A stretch of 53,864 nt of DNA. Origin: an uncultured SAR116 cluster alpha proteobacterium (GTDB lineage: Bacteria; Pseudomonadota; Alphaproteobacteria; Puniceispirillales; GCA-002684695). Under the pieces are notes generated by a model, which made no database searches, was not told where the DNA came from, and worked only from the letters and a program-made list of their open reading frames with translations. The DNA is taken from positions 1-53,864 of the forward strand of contig CACBIM010000013.1 of NCBI GenBank assembly GCA_902539295.1. The letters are read 5' to 3'. Both the position numbers and the translations under genes were made by a program. This document shows positions 27,084 through 36,399 of the stretch, piece after piece; position 1 is the stretch's first letter; every line of letters begins with the position of its first letter.

Positions 27084-27797
27084 CTAATTAAGATAATCCG
27101 GTTCCTCCTCATCAAGGACCTCTAGTATAGCTTTGAAATGGAGATCAGAAAAATAATTTTCTGACTGTTGAGCTGTTTTTTCTGCAATTTCATGAGAAGC
27201 AATTTTTAGCTTCTGTCCTGTTTGAAGGGCAGTAATATATATTCTAGCAGATCTTTCAAAGTAGTACATTCTATCGAAGGCCTCTCCAACTGTTTTTCCT
27301 GTCACTAGAACGCCATGTTGACCCATCATAAGCACAGAATGATTTCCTAATTTGCTCGCAAGTCTCTCCCCTTCATTACCAATACCAAGACCTCCATAAT
27401 CCAGATCATAAGAAACCCTATTATAAAAAGTCATACTTTCCTGGTTAATGGCTGGCAATTTAGGATCTTCAAGGCATGATAAAGCTGTAGCATATTTTGG
27501 ATGTAAATGCATAACACAACGCGCACTTGGAACTTGCCTGTGTATAGCACCATGAATACACCAGGCAGTTTCATCAACGACAGGACCAATATTTTTAGGA
27601 TCTTTTCTAGCATCTAATTCTAGGATATCGCTTGATTTAATTTTTGACCAATATTTCCCAGCAGGATTCATAAGAAATTCCTGTCCATCATCAGAAACAG
27701 CCAAACTAAAATGATTAGCTATGCCTTCATTCATATCTAAGCGAGCAAACCATCTGAGTGCAGCAGCTAAATCTTTCTTTTCATTAGAATATTTCAT
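27084..27797 (-). CDS. Class II aldolase/adducin-domain protein
   Basis: A 237-residue protein with the class II aldolase head domain. The zinc ligands are in VMHLHPKYATALS and in MGQHGVLVTGKTVGEAFDRMYYFE. EGIANHFSLAV near the N-terminus is the substrate/phosphate loop. The family includes fuculose-phosphate aldolase, but this shorter form with NHFSLAV resembles the uncharacterised aldolase/decarboxylase-like group. It is convergent with the GMC gene, with 4 bases between the stops. Substrate unknown. Confidence 0.85.
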   Translation of the reverse strand: MKYSNEKKDLAAALRWFARLDMNEGIANHFSLAVSDDGQEFLMNPAGKYWSKIKSSDILELDARKDPKNIGPVVDETAWCIHGAIHRQVPSARCVMHLHPKYATALSCLEDPKLPAINQESMTFYNRVSYDLDYGGLGIGNEGERLASKLGNHSVLMMGQHGVLVTGKTVGEAFDRMYYFERSARIYITALQTGQKLKIASHEIAEKTAQQSENYFSDLHFKAILEVLDEEEPDYLN

Positions 27798-27931
27798 ATC
27801 AAGAACTTTTTTTATTAAATTTTAATCAAAGTAATTCTGTCTTACATACAAACATATTTGATTATTGCAAAATATCTCATAATTTGTAATATTTTAATAT
27901 TATTTCTGATATTAATTATTATTTATTTTGA

Positions 27932-28681
27932 ATGTCAATTTCTAAAACAGAGAACAATAACACAAAACATAAAGCCAGACAGAAAGCTGTAGCTTGGGCT
28001 GTACATGGTTTTACAACCTCAGGAATTGTATTAGGTTTTCTGGGATTAGTGGCTGTTTTTGAGGGAAAACAGGAAGTTGCATTTATTTTCATGGCACTCG
28101 CACTATTTGTAGATGGGATTGATGGAACATTGGCAAGACTTGCCAAAGTTTCACAAGTAACGCCTCAGGTAGATGGGGCCTCTTTAGACAATGTTGTTGA
28201 TATGTTTAATTATTCTGTTCTCCCTGCCTTGATGATCTATTGGTTTGAAATGGTTCCTGAGCAATTTTTAATACCTGCTGCCGCAGCCATATTGGCTGTA
28301 AGCTGTTATACTTTTGCAGATACATCAATGAAAACTAGTGATTACTATTTCAAGGGTTTTGCAGCTTTCTGGAACCTTTTAGTTCTTTTCTTTTTTCTTC
28401 TTGAAACAAGCCAACTAACTAATTTAATAACCATTGTGATTTGTTGCATACTTACTTTTGCGCCAATCAAATTAGTTCACCCATTAAGAGTAAAAGCTTT
28501 AAGGCGCATTACTCTTCCAATGGCAGTATTATGGAGTGCCACAGCATTTTGGTTGATAATAGATAGAATTAAGCCAAATGAAATAGGAAATTCTTCTAAT
28601 ATTATCTATTGGTTATGGATTGCTTCATCTATTTATTTCTTTACAATATCTATTGCCAGAACAATTTCCAGAAAATCTTAA
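27932..28681 (+). CDS. pcs: Phosphatidylcholine synthase (Pcs)
   Basis: Pcs condenses CDP-diacylglycerol with free choline to make phosphatidylcholine in the inner membrane. The 249-residue protein has the CDP-alcohol phosphotransferase signature as DGIDGTLARLAK followed by DGASLDNVVDMFNY, near residues 69-97. It has about eight hydrophobic helices. The arrangement (LDNVVDM, and length near 245) matches Pcs of rhizobia and relatives rather than PgsA or PssA. It needs free choline, which fits a genome with betaine- and choline-type uptake. It overlaps the convergent flavodoxin-like gene by 4 bases. Confidence 0.85.
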   Translation: MSISKTENNNTKHKARQKAVAWAVHGFTTSGIVLGFLGLVAVFEGKQEVAFIFMALALFVDGIDGTLARLAKVSQVTPQVDGASLDNVVDMFNYSVLPALMIYWFEMVPEQFLIPAAAAILAVSCYTFADTSMKTSDYYFKGFAAFWNLLVLFFFLLETSQLTNLITIVICCILTFAPIKLVHPLRVKALRRITLPMAVLWSATAFWLIIDRIKPNEIGNSSNIIYWLWIASSIYFFTISIARTISRKS

Positions 28682-29136
28682 TAAATATTTGACTCTAAAC
28701 CAATAGCAAAGCCTAAACTCAAGTTAATACATTGATCAACAAATTTATTCTGCCAAGGACCTTTACAAATTAAAATTTCTTGAACTAACCTCCATTTCAA
28801 ACCTTTAATAATACTTTTCATTTGTATAGTAGTACCAGTTCCATCATGACCTGCACGTATCCAAACAGCTACAGGCATACCCTCTTTCTTTTCAATTACA
28901 TTGTAGTAATTTCTATCAAAAAAATCTTTGGTTGCACCAGCCATACTTGCTAGATTTTCAGTTGTACCAATTAATAAACCATCTGCTTTTAAAATATCTT
29001 CAGTATTAGCAAAAAAAGGATTTTTAATAATAATATTTAAATTAGATGTCTCACTTTTTAATTTTGCTGAGACTTTTTGTTCGATTAAAGATGTATTATT
29101 TGATGGTGAGTGAATTATACATAAAAGTGTTTTCAT
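28678..29136 (-). CDS. Flavodoxin/NADPH-dependent FMN reductase-like protein
   Basis: A 152-residue protein with a flavodoxin-like fold. LLCIIHSPSNNTSLIEQKV resembles the FMN-phosphate loop (SxxxNT), ADGLLIGTTENLASMAGATKDFFDR the second FMN loop and GHDGTGTTIQMKSI the third. Members reduce quinones, flavins or metals with NAD(P)H. The family length is usually a little longer, so it may be a compact form. It is convergent with pcs (4-base overlap) and stands alone. Confidence 0.75.
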   Translation of the reverse strand: MKTLLCIIHSPSNNTSLIEQKVSAKLKSETSNLNIIIKNPFFANTEDILKADGLLIGTTENLASMAGATKDFFDRNYYNVIEKKEGMPVAVWIRAGHDGTGTTIQMKSIIKGLKWRLVQEILICKGPWQNKFVDQCINLSLGFAIGLESNIY

Positions 29137-29236
29137 TAAATTCTCATTATTATTTTACTAATGAAATATTTTTTATTGTCTAAGGCTGGTTTTTTAAGAA
29201 ATATTATATATATAAATTTTGTTTCCTCCCAGAAAT

Positions 29237-29262
29237 AAACCCTACCTTTTAAGGTAGGGTTT
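29237..29262. terminator. Hairpin overlapping the stop of the MOSC gene
   Basis: A perfect inverted repeat, AAACCCTACCTT with AAGGTAGGGTTT, separated by two bases, is followed on + by a T-rich run at 29260-29267. The stop codon of the MOSC gene lies in the loop region. It probably ends that gene's transcript on -, where TTTATTT follows the stem. It could work in both directions. Confidence 0.65.
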
Positions 29263-29704
29263 TTATTTGAACTTTATCTCCTACAGAAATTATACCACCA
29301 TCAATTACAGAACAACATACGCCACCTCTCCATTTGGGCTCTAAGGCTTGCCTTAAGCCTTGGTAAGTTGACTCCATAACTTCACATGGGTCAGTCTCAA
29401 AACTTACTTTGAGTTTAATATTACCAATCTCAATAATATCTCCCTCTTTTTGCGGCCCTCTCATTCCTTTTACAAATAGATTAGCTCTTCTCTTTGTCCA
29501 GTGAAGATCTTTGTCGATATCTTTACAAGCATCATACCAATCATCTTCAAATAAAATGGTAATTTGTCTATTTCTTTTTTTACCACGTGCATCTCCTTCA
29601 ATACCTGATGAAATTGAAACATTTGCGCTTTCAATTTCCTCCATTTCACCCATAATTTTTCTGGTAATTGCAATACCAATTAATTCGCTCACAATTTTCT
29701 CCAA
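29249..29704 (-). CDS. MOSC-domain protein
   Basis: A 151-residue stand-alone MOSC domain. MOSC proteins bind sulfur or molybdenum cofactor through a conserved Cys, here in SFETDPCEVM. SGIEGDARGKKRNRQITIL and GDIIEIGNIKLKV are typical of the beta-barrel core. Members include YiiM-type enzymes that reduce N-hydroxylated bases and the C-terminal domain of Mo-cofactor sulfurase. It fits with the molybdenum enzymes elsewhere in the window (XdhC and BisC-type), but it is not next to them. The gene is monocistronic. Confidence 0.85.
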   Translation of the reverse strand: MEKIVSELIGIAITRKIMGEMEEIESANVSISSGIEGDARGKKRNRQITILFEDDWYDACKDIDKDLHWTKRRANLFVKGMRGPQKEGDIIEIGNIKLKVSFETDPCEVMESTYQGLRQALEPKWRGGVCCSVIDGGIISVGDKVQIKTLP

Positions 29705-29766
29705 AATAGTTAAAAGCTTAAATGATATTTTTAAGCTTCCCTGTAATATTTAAAATTTATAGTAGA

Positions 29767-29916
29767 TTAATGTGAATTAGACGTAAAAGCAACGGAACTT
29801 CTTATTAAACTGGCAATATACCAAAGACCTTTTGTTTTCTTTTTTTTGAAACTTGAATTAATTATAGATGATGCTAAAAAATATTGACCAACTGTATAAT
29901 TACTATTAATGAGCAT
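29767..29916 (-). CDS. Possible 49-aa ORF in the 29705-30018 gap
   Basis: The stretch 29705-30018 has no clear gene. On - it holds a 49-codon ORF starting at an ATG at 29916 with GAAAGG about 7 bases upstream. The product ends in WYIASLIRSSVAFTSNSH and has a lysine cluster in the middle. The frame stays open upstream of the ATG for about 36 codons without another ATG. No family is recognised. Nothing else was seen in this gap. Confidence 0.25.
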   Translation of the reverse strand: MLINSNYTVGQYFLASSIINSSFKKKKTKGLWYIASLIRSSVAFTSNSH

Positions 29917-30018
29917 TGAAACACCTTTCAAATTTTTGACATTTTTTATATAAATTTTAAAGGCAAAATATATGCCATGAAGTCTATCATGTTTAAAATA
30001 ATCAATGGTATGCGTTAA

Positions 30019-30456
30019 ATGAACTTAATAGATCAAATTTTTTGGAGATGTGTTGATGCCATTGAGTATCTTGGAAACTTATCAGGCCTTGGATATGAAT
30101 TAACCAATATAATTTTATTTGTTATTATTCAGCCACTTCTTATTTTAGTTTTTTTATTTCTATGGTTAAAAGAGAGAAAAAAAAACAAAACACTCATCTC
30201 ACATAACCTACCTTCTCCTAAGTCTAAGTTAATTGATTTTTTCTGGAGATTATCAAGACTTTTATCAATAGTAGTGTTAGGCATTGAATTATTAATTGTA
30301 TATTCAATATATTTTAATACTTTTACATTACCAATAAAAAGTTTTTTTGGGATAGGACTAATGGAATATTTTGCAGTTATTTTTCCAGTAGCAATTTTGC
30401 TAACCTACAATTTTTTAGTATTTGGGAAAGTTACAATTTGGCTTAAAAGGCCATAA
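30019..30456 (+). CDS. Small integral membrane protein (145 aa)
   Basis: The product has four hydrophobic segments, centred at about residues 35, 85, 110 and 130 (for example IILFVIIQPLLILVFLFLWL). A Lys-rich cytosolic loop (ERKKNKTLISHN) follows the first. No enzyme motif is visible and I do not recognise the family. It is convergent with the sarcosine-oxidase-like gene with 4 bases between the stops. The clean helices and tight packing support a real gene. Confidence 0.6.
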   Translation: MNLIDQIFWRCVDAIEYLGNLSGLGYELTNIILFVIIQPLLILVFLFLWLKERKKNKTLISHNLPSPKSKLIDFFWRLSRLLSIVVLGIELLIVYSIYFNTFTLPIKSFFGIGLMEYFAVIFPVAILLTYNFLVFGKVTIWLKRP

Positions 30457-30460
30457 CCGA

Positions 30461-31765
30461 TTATCCTAGAACCGACATACTACTCTCTGAATTAATTACT
30501 CTATTTCGAGAGTAAAAGCCTATGTCAATTTCTCTATTGATATATTTTAAATGCAGCTTTACAGGATCTTTATCATGGTCGTGACCCTTTTCACATTGTT
30601 CAATAAGCTTAGCCATCATAACCCCAGCTATTGGCGCATTTTTATACTGATTTCCACTTGAACCAACAGCCATATAAAAACCAGGTAAACTAGATTTATC
30701 ATAAATCGGTATCCAGTCATCCGACACATCATATAAGGAAACAACACCTTTAACTTTAGATGATAATGGTAAATTTGGATATCTTTGAGCTTGTCTATAT
30801 AGCTGCGTATTCCATTGATCTGTAAAATTTTCATCCCATTTATCAGGGTCAACAAAAATTCTTTCATCACATTCTGGATCTTCACTACCTATCAAGATAT
30901 GATTACCTGTTTCTGGTCTACTGTAGCAGCCAATATCACTATCCGACACAACGAAGGCATCCTTTTCATAATTGAAATTTTCGGGCGGTTTTACATGAGA
31001 TACCTCAACCTTTAAAGCTTTTGTCTTAATATTCATATCATATTCCACACCAGCCATTTGATTGACTTTCATAGAATGTGGACCAGCAACATTAACTACA
31101 ATATTTGCAAATATCTTGGTACCATCTTTGAGTTGGATACCTGATACTCTTCCATTTTCCTTTAGGATATTTTCAACTGAACTATTAAATAAAAATTCAC
31201 CCCCATATTGCTCTGAAGCTCTTTGCAAATTATGTGCAGATAATTGTGGATCATTTATATAACCAGCCGTTGGGAAAAAAACTGAACCTACCAGTTGTTT
31301 ATTTTTATGTTTACCAAAATCTACATCAGAAGTAGTTTTCACAGGGCCAAATTTGTGAGTATCTACTATAGGAAGATTATCTTTTATTTCATTTGGCCCC
31401 CATTCCTCATATGGTATATTTAATTCATCTGCTCTTTGTATAACCTTCTTAAGATTTTGATTAGCTTCAGTTTTATAAATCATACATCCACATTCTATAA
31501 ACTTTGCTAATCCACTTTCATCATTAAATTCCAAATATTTCTCCCAGTCCTTCCAGTAATGATATCCTTCATATGCCAGCGCACATCCATCAAAGGTAGA
31601 ATAGTGTACTCTAATAATCGCACATGAAGCTGCTGTTGAGCCATATCCAGAAGTAGGATTTCTATCTATATTAACAGTTTTGTAGCCTTTTTTTGATAGT
31701 TCAAAACTAATTGCAGCGCCAATTACACCTGCTCCAATTATTATTGCATCATACTTTTTATCCAT
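30461..31765 (-). CDS. FAD-dependent oxidoreductase, sarcosine oxidase beta/DAO type
   Basis: A 434-residue DAO-fold flavoprotein. The dinucleotide motif AIIIGAGVIGAAISFELSK is at the N-terminus and GYGSTAASCAIIRVHYS resembles the FAD-binding GSTxxS-R segment of sarcosine oxidase beta and dimethylglycine dehydrogenase. The C-terminal GFYMAVGSSGNQYKNAPIAG closes the FAD site. It likely oxidises an N-methyl or secondary amine. It is the second gene of a pair with the L-2-hydroxyglutarate oxidase gene, with no bases between the two. Confidence 0.8.
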   Translation of the reverse strand: MDKKYDAIIIGAGVIGAAISFELSKKGYKTVNIDRNPTSGYGSTAASCAIIRVHYSTFDGCALAYEGYHYWKDWEKYLEFNDESGLAKFIECGCMIYKTEANQNLKKVIQRADELNIPYEEWGPNEIKDNLPIVDTHKFGPVKTTSDVDFGKHKNKQLVGSVFFPTAGYINDPQLSAHNLQRASEQYGGEFLFNSSVENILKENGRVSGIQLKDGTKIFANIVVNVAGPHSMKVNQMAGVEYDMNIKTKALKVEVSHVKPPENFNYEKDAFVVSDSDIGCYSRPETGNHILIGSEDPECDERIFVDPDKWDENFTDQWNTQLYRQAQRYPNLPLSSKVKGVVSLYDVSDDWIPIYDKSSLPGFYMAVGSSGNQYKNAPIAGVMMAKLIEQCEKGHDHDKDPVKLHLKYINREIDIGFYSRNRVINSESSMSVLG

Positions 31766-32977
31766 TTATTCTCTTCCTAATTTTTTATCTACTAACTCTA
31801 CAATATATTTTCCTATTGGCAAAGATGATGTTGCAGCAGGCGAAGGTGCATTACAGACATGCAATGACCTTTTAGTTTCTTCAACTAAAAAATCGTGAAT
31901 TAGTTTACCATTTTTCGAAACAGCTTGTGCTCTTACGCCTGGCCTATAAGGTTCCAAATCAGATAATTCTAAAGATGGACAATATTTTTGACAAATTTTT
32001 AAATAACTGTTCTTATTTAAGGAACTATAAATTTCACTTAATCCAGGCTTCCAGCTTCTCAAGATAAGTTTCCAGAAACCTGAAAATGAACACATTTGTT
32101 TTAAATCTTTTAAATTAAAGTTAATTTTACTGTACCCTTCTCTTGAAAGGTTTAAAACGGCATTAGGCCCTACAGTTACAGAACCATCTATCATCTTTGT
32201 TAAGTGAACGCCTAAAAACGGATATGCTGGATCAGGTATAGGATAAATTAAGTGTTTAACAATAGCATTATGTCTTTTATTAAGTTTATAATAATCACCA
32301 CGAAAAGGTATAATTTGAAAATCAATTTTTAAACCCATTAATTTCGCTAATCTATCTGACTGTAAGCCAGCGCAGGCTATTAAAAATTCAGCTTTAATAT
32401 TATTTTTATTTCTTGTTTGAATTTGAACATAATCTTGCTCTTCTTTTAAATTTATAATTTCAGAGTTAAGTTTTATTTCACCTCCATTGGAAATAAATTC
32501 TTTTGCCATTTTATTTGCCATAGATATATAATCTACAATCCCTGTTTCTGTTACCTTAATAGCTGCTAACCCAGTGACATTTGGTTCAATTGATTTTAAT
32601 TCCTTTTGATCTAAAATAGCAGGATTTAAGCCATTTGTTTTACACCTATCAAACAAATCTTGCATGCGAGCAACTTCTTTTTGATTGGTTGCAACTATAA
32701 GCTTACCACATTGTTCAAAAGGTATTTGATGTTTGGTACAAAATTCTACCGTTTGTTCCAAACCCAATTTACAAAATTTAGCTTTTAAACTTCCAGGTTC
32801 ATAATATACTCCCGCATGAATGACACCGCTATTATGACCTGTTTGATGGGATGCTAACTTTTTTTCTTTTTCAAGTAGAAGTATTTTTTTCTTTTTATAA
32901 AAACTTTGAAGTTGCATTGCAGTTGATAAACCAACAATACCACCTCCAATTACTATAAAATCATATTTCGCAAGCAT
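31766..32977 (-). CDS. lhgO: L-2-hydroxyglutarate oxidase (LhgO/YgaF-like)
   Basis: LhgO oxidises L-2-hydroxyglutarate to 2-oxoglutarate and passes electrons to the quinone pool. The 403-residue protein has FIVIGGGIVGLSTAMQL at the N-terminus, SHQTGHNSGVIHAGVYYEPGS (the LhgO-type His/Tyr-rich loop), PFRGDYYKL and the C-terminal CNAPSPAATSSLPIG. The pattern is specific enough to separate it from glycerol-3-phosphate dehydrogenase. Its stop abuts the next gene. The role may be repair of L-2-hydroxyglutarate formed by promiscuous dehydrogenases, or a step in lysine/glutarate degradation. Confidence 0.88.
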   Translation of the reverse strand: MLAKYDFIVIGGGIVGLSTAMQLQSFYKKKKILLLEKEKKLASHQTGHNSGVIHAGVYYEPGSLKAKFCKLGLEQTVEFCTKHQIPFEQCGKLIVATNQKEVARMQDLFDRCKTNGLNPAILDQKELKSIEPNVTGLAAIKVTETGIVDYISMANKMAKEFISNGGEIKLNSEIINLKEEQDYVQIQTRNKNNIKAEFLIACAGLQSDRLAKLMGLKIDFQIIPFRGDYYKLNKRHNAIVKHLIYPIPDPAYPFLGVHLTKMIDGSVTVGPNAVLNLSREGYSKINFNLKDLKQMCSFSGFWKLILRSWKPGLSEIYSSLNKNSYLKICQKYCPSLELSDLEPYRPGVRAQAVSKNGKLIHDFLVEETKRSLHVCNAPSPAATSSLPIGKYIVELVDKKLGRE

Positions 32978-33028
32978 AATAATTTAGAACTACTTTTTAC
33001 ATTAAAAGTAAATACTAAATTAGAATAT

Positions 33029-34030
33029 TTATAAGTTATTCATGATCTCTGAAAACTTTGATAAAATGGGAGCCGATACTTTTCTTTTATTTATAGTTCT
33101 TGATTGAAAGTTTTTAGGGTCTGAAGAAATAAAAAAAATATCCATCAATGGACTAATATCGCTAAAAAATTTATCACTAACAGTTTTTTGACTAGAAAAA
33201 TTTTTGTTATTATTTTTTTGAAAAAATGATTTTTCATTATATCCAAATTCTAGAATTTTAGAATTCACATTAAATTGTCTATAATTTGATAGGAAGATTT
33301 TTTCGTCATTATTTAATACATGATAATCTGATTTATCAATTAAATAATGATAATAGTTATCATAAATTATTTTATTTCCCTTTGTAGATAATAACTCTTT
33401 TCTCAAATTTGAGATTTCATTGAAAAGTTCACCCAAATATTTATTCTTAGTATTTATAGAAAAATTTTCAATATTTTCAATATTGGAATTGTTAAAATAA
33501 TAAATCTTAGGATATAAATGAGCTAAATTAATATTTTCTTTTATTAGCAATCTATTTAGGCTATTTGCTGTTGATAGCAGGTAGTCCTGATTAAGTTTTT
33601 TACATTCATCAAGTGAGTCTCGTGCTTCATGCATGTCCCAATAATCCTTAGCTTTTTTTAAAGATTTTTCATTTATTCCTTTTTTGTAACTTTTATCTTT
33701 AAACTCTTTGTTTAAACTTAAAATTGGCTTTGATTTGAGGTTTGTGCAACCAACTGAATATTCTCTAAAATTTTCTTTGTCTATTTCAGACTTAATAATT
33801 GGGTTTTTGATTGAATTAATATTAGATTTTGTTTCTTGTATAAATTCTAATTCTTCTAATTTTTTATCACTCTCATTATTCGATGGATCACTTATAACGT
33901 TTTCAATTATGTATACATCGTCATTAAATTCTGATGTTTCTACATAGAATGTATATGAAAAACCTTTAACGGATATAAAATTAATGATGATTAAAAAAAC
34001 AGTAAAATTTATTTTTAAAGAAAAATCCAT
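33029..34030 (-). CDS. Secreted hypothetical protein (333 aa)
   Basis: The product has a signal peptide (INFTVFLIIINFISVKGFSYT). The rest is hydrophilic and Lys/Asn/Ser-rich, with a predicted helical region in the middle (KAKDYWDMHEARDSLDECKKLNQDY begins it) and two Cys. No family is recognised. The start is the ATG at 34030, with AGAG 8 bases upstream. A TTG two codons before is possible. It is on the same strand as, and downstream of, the 70-residue membrane protein and the adenylate cyclase, with gaps of about 54 bases. It has no similarity to a known enzyme that I can see. Confidence 0.65.
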   Translation of the reverse strand: MDFSLKINFTVFLIIINFISVKGFSYTFYVETSEFNDDVYIIENVISDPSNNESDKKLEELEFIQETKSNINSIKNPIIKSEIDKENFREYSVGCTNLKSKPILSLNKEFKDKSYKKGINEKSLKKAKDYWDMHEARDSLDECKKLNQDYLLSTANSLNRLLIKENINLAHLYPKIYYFNNSNIENIENFSINTKNKYLGELFNEISNLRKELLSTKGNKIIYDNYYHYLIDKSDYHVLNNDEKIFLSNYRQFNVNSKILEFGYNEKSFFQKNNNKNFSSQKTVSDKFFSDISPLMDIFFISSDPKNFQSRTINKRKVSAPILSKFSEIMNNL

Positions 34031-34083
34031 TGTCAATTCTCTTTCATAAATAAATACTTACGACAAATTTAGAATTATTATAT

Positions 34084-34296
34084 TTATTTTACTTTGCTTG
34101 TAGGATTTATTTTATAAGCTATAACATTTATTAAATAATGAATAAGTAAAGAAAGAGCTATACAACCTAAAGCAAAATAGAACATTCTACTATTAACATG
34201 AAGAGATCCGCCAATTAGAATAATAGATAAAATCCCAAAGAAAATATAATTTCCTATAATTAAAAACCTTCTGGTAAACTCAATAAAGATTTCCAT
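34084..34296 (-). CDS. Small membrane protein (70 aa) next to adenylate cyclase
   Basis: The product has two hydrophobic helices (LIIGNYIFFGILSIILIG and MFYFALGCIALSLLIHYLI) with a short loop and a Lys-rich tail. It starts 3 bases after the adenylate cyclase stop, so the two are probably co-translated. No family is recognised. It could anchor or sense for the cyclase, which has no membrane helix of its own. Confidence 0.6.
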   Translation of the reverse strand: MEIFIEFTRRFLIIGNYIFFGILSIILIGGSLHVNSRMFYFALGCIALSLLIHYLINVIAYKINPTSKVK

Positions 34297-34299
34297 TGT

Positions 34300-35583
34300 C
34301 TACTTCTCATCACCAGAATACTCTTTTTCAAACTTTTCTTGAATGTTTTTAAGTTCCTCAATTGCTGCACGAATATCAGAACTATCAGTAACATTAATTT
34401 CAACTCTTTCACCAGAATGTGAAAGCATCTTTCTTTTATCTTTATGACTTTGAGACTTGAAATCTTTTAATATAAAAGTATCAATGGGCCTTACAAATCC
34501 CTTTGGTGTAATGGTATTATTTTTTTTTGTTTGAACTACATCATTGATTAGATTATTCGTATTCTCATCAATTAAAATACCATTTCTTTCAGCAGCTGAC
34601 TGAAGACGAGCTGCAAGGTTTACAGGGCTTCCAAGAACAGTGTAATCTAATCTCAAATCTGATCCAAAATTACCAACTGTACAAAACCCTGTAGAAATAC
34701 CCATTCTAATTCCAAGGCCATTTGTAACACCCATTTTTTTCCAATGTTTTTGAAGTTCTACTACTCTTTGCCTCATCAAAATAGCCATTTCAACACATTT
34801 TAAAGCATCCTGGACTTCACCTTCAGTTTCAGGATCTCCAAAGAAAACCATTATTGCATCACCAATAAACTTATCAATTGTTCCACCACTTTTTACAGCA
34901 ATTGTTGTCATTTCAGACAAATAAGAATTAATGACTTTAGCAAGTTTCTCAGGCTCCATTGTGTCCGTAAGATCTGTAAATTGAATAATGTCAGAAAAGA
35001 ATATAGTTAAATTTTTTCTTGAATGAATACTTTTTGCTTCTTGTTTCTCTTCAAAAATACTTTTGTATATTTGTGGAGATAAGTATTTTGCAAGCCTGGT
35101 AGCTAAGTTCTCCAATTGAGCACTTTTTTCTTCAATAATTTGATTATCAATTTTACTTTGCTCATATAATTTTTCGCGTTCTTTCCTTAGTTCCCATTCA
35201 GCAGTTCTATCTACGAACTGACCTTGGACACCATTTAAATAATCAAAGTTTTCACTTTTGGTTTTTGCTGACAGAAGAGAAAATATTCTTTCTTCACCAT
35301 CAATATTAATTAGAATTTGAGGAATTAAAACTTTTCCATTTTTATCTAGCTCTGACTGAAATTGTGATATTTGTTCCTTAGGGACACCTAATTGCTCTAA
35401 TACATCTGGGAAATATACATTTGTTATATTTCCTAAAACTGGAAAAAAGTTTACAAAGTTTTTATTAACCTTTTGAACTTCTAGTTTGTCATTTGCATAA
35501 TAAGCCGCAGTAATAGCGTTTTCAAAATTAAAAAAGCTGAGATCTATAACTTTTTCTTGATTAAAGAAATCCTGAATATTCAT
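34300..35583 (-). CDS. Class III adenylate/guanylate cyclase with N-terminal sensor region
   Basis: A 427-residue soluble protein that makes a cyclic nucleotide. Residues about 20-130 look like a PAS-type sensor (AAYYANDKLEVQKVN, then GVQGQFVDRTAEWELRKER). A coiled coil follows at about 130-165, then the cyclase catalytic domain from residue 190. The metal Asp are D198 (FFSDIIQF) and D242 (FIGDAIMVFFGD). K238 in IDKFIGD is the purine-binding Lys expected in adenylate cyclases. LDYTVLGSPVNLAARL holds the transition-state residues. All catalytic residues I can place are present, so it should be active. Confidence 0.88.
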   Translation of the reverse strand: MNIQDFFNQEKVIDLSFFNFENAITAAYYANDKLEVQKVNKNFVNFFPVLGNITNVYFPDVLEQLGVPKEQISQFQSELDKNGKVLIPQILINIDGEERIFSLLSAKTKSENFDYLNGVQGQFVDRTAEWELRKEREKLYEQSKIDNQIIEEKSAQLENLATRLAKYLSPQIYKSIFEEKQEAKSIHSRKNLTIFFSDIIQFTDLTDTMEPEKLAKVINSYLSEMTTIAVKSGGTIDKFIGDAIMVFFGDPETEGEVQDALKCVEMAILMRQRVVELQKHWKKMGVTNGLGIRMGISTGFCTVGNFGSDLRLDYTVLGSPVNLAARLQSAAERNGILIDENTNNLINDVVQTKKNNTITPKGFVRPIDTFILKDFKSQSHKDKRKMLSHSGERVEINVTDSSDIRAAIEELKNIQEKFEKEYSGDEK

Positions 35584-35634
35584 ACATTTTTCTCAAAAGC
35601 TTCAAAATTAATAATTATATATAGTTAATCTATA

Positions 35635-36399
35635 TTATTGTTTTATTCTGTATCCAGTTTTAAATATCCTATAAATCACCAACATACATAAGGATGCAAA
35701 AATAACAATTGCTATTAAACTAATTTCAATACCAACATCTGAACTTCCATAAAAAGACCACCTAAAACCTGAAATCAAGTAAACCACAGGATTGAAAAAG
35801 GAAACTTTTTGCCAAAAATCAGGTAGCATTGAAATTGAATAAAAACTACCCCCTAAAAAAACTAATGGCGTGACTATAAGAAGTGGTACTAAATTTAGTT
35901 GCTCAAAATTTTTAGCCCATATACCAATAATGAAACCAAATAAACTAAAAGTAACACACGTTAAAACAAGAAATGTAATCATCCATATTGGATGTAAAAC
36001 ATTTATTTCAACAAAAAAATGAGCTGTTATAAAAATTATAATTCCAATCATTAATGATTTAGTTGCAGCTGCACCTACATAACCGAGTACTATCTCAAAA
36101 GCAGATAATGGCGCTGATAGAATTTCATTTATTGTTCCCATAAACTTTGGAAAATAAATTCCAAATGAAGCATTAGATATACTCTGAGTTAATACTGTTA
36201 GCATTATCAAGCCTGGAACAATAAAAGCTCCATAGGGCACATCTGAAATATCTTGCATTCTAGATCCTATTGCTGTCCCAAAAACAATAAAATATAATGA
36301 AGTTGATATTACAGGCGAAACTAAACTTTGAAGAAGAGTTCTAAATGTTCTTGTCATTTCAAAAACGTAAATTGCCTTAATAGCCTGTAAGTTAATCAT
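35635..36399 (-). CDS. ABC-2 type transporter permease
   Basis: A 254-residue permease with six hydrophobic helices. It has the ABC-2 family segment [21 protein letters not shown] and the conserved [22 protein letters not shown] and [16 protein letters not shown]. The family exports polysaccharides, lipids, drugs or proteins. The ATPase gene lies directly upstream and overlaps it by 4 bases. Cargo is unknown. Similar YadH/YadG pairs are widespread in Proteobacteria. Confidence 0.88.
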   Translation of the reverse strand: MINLQAIKAIYVFEMTRTFRTLLQSLVSPVISTSLYFIVFGTAIGSRMQDISDVPYGAFIVPGLIMLTVLTQSISNASFGIYFPKFMGTINEILSAPLSAFEIVLGYVGAAATKSLMIGIIIFITAHFFVEINVLHPIWMITFLVLTCVTFSLFGFIIGIWAKNFEQLNLVPLLIVTPLVFLGGSFYSISMLPDFWQKVSFFNPVVYLISGFRWSFYGSSDVGIEISLIAIVIFASLCMLVIYRIFKTGYRIKQ

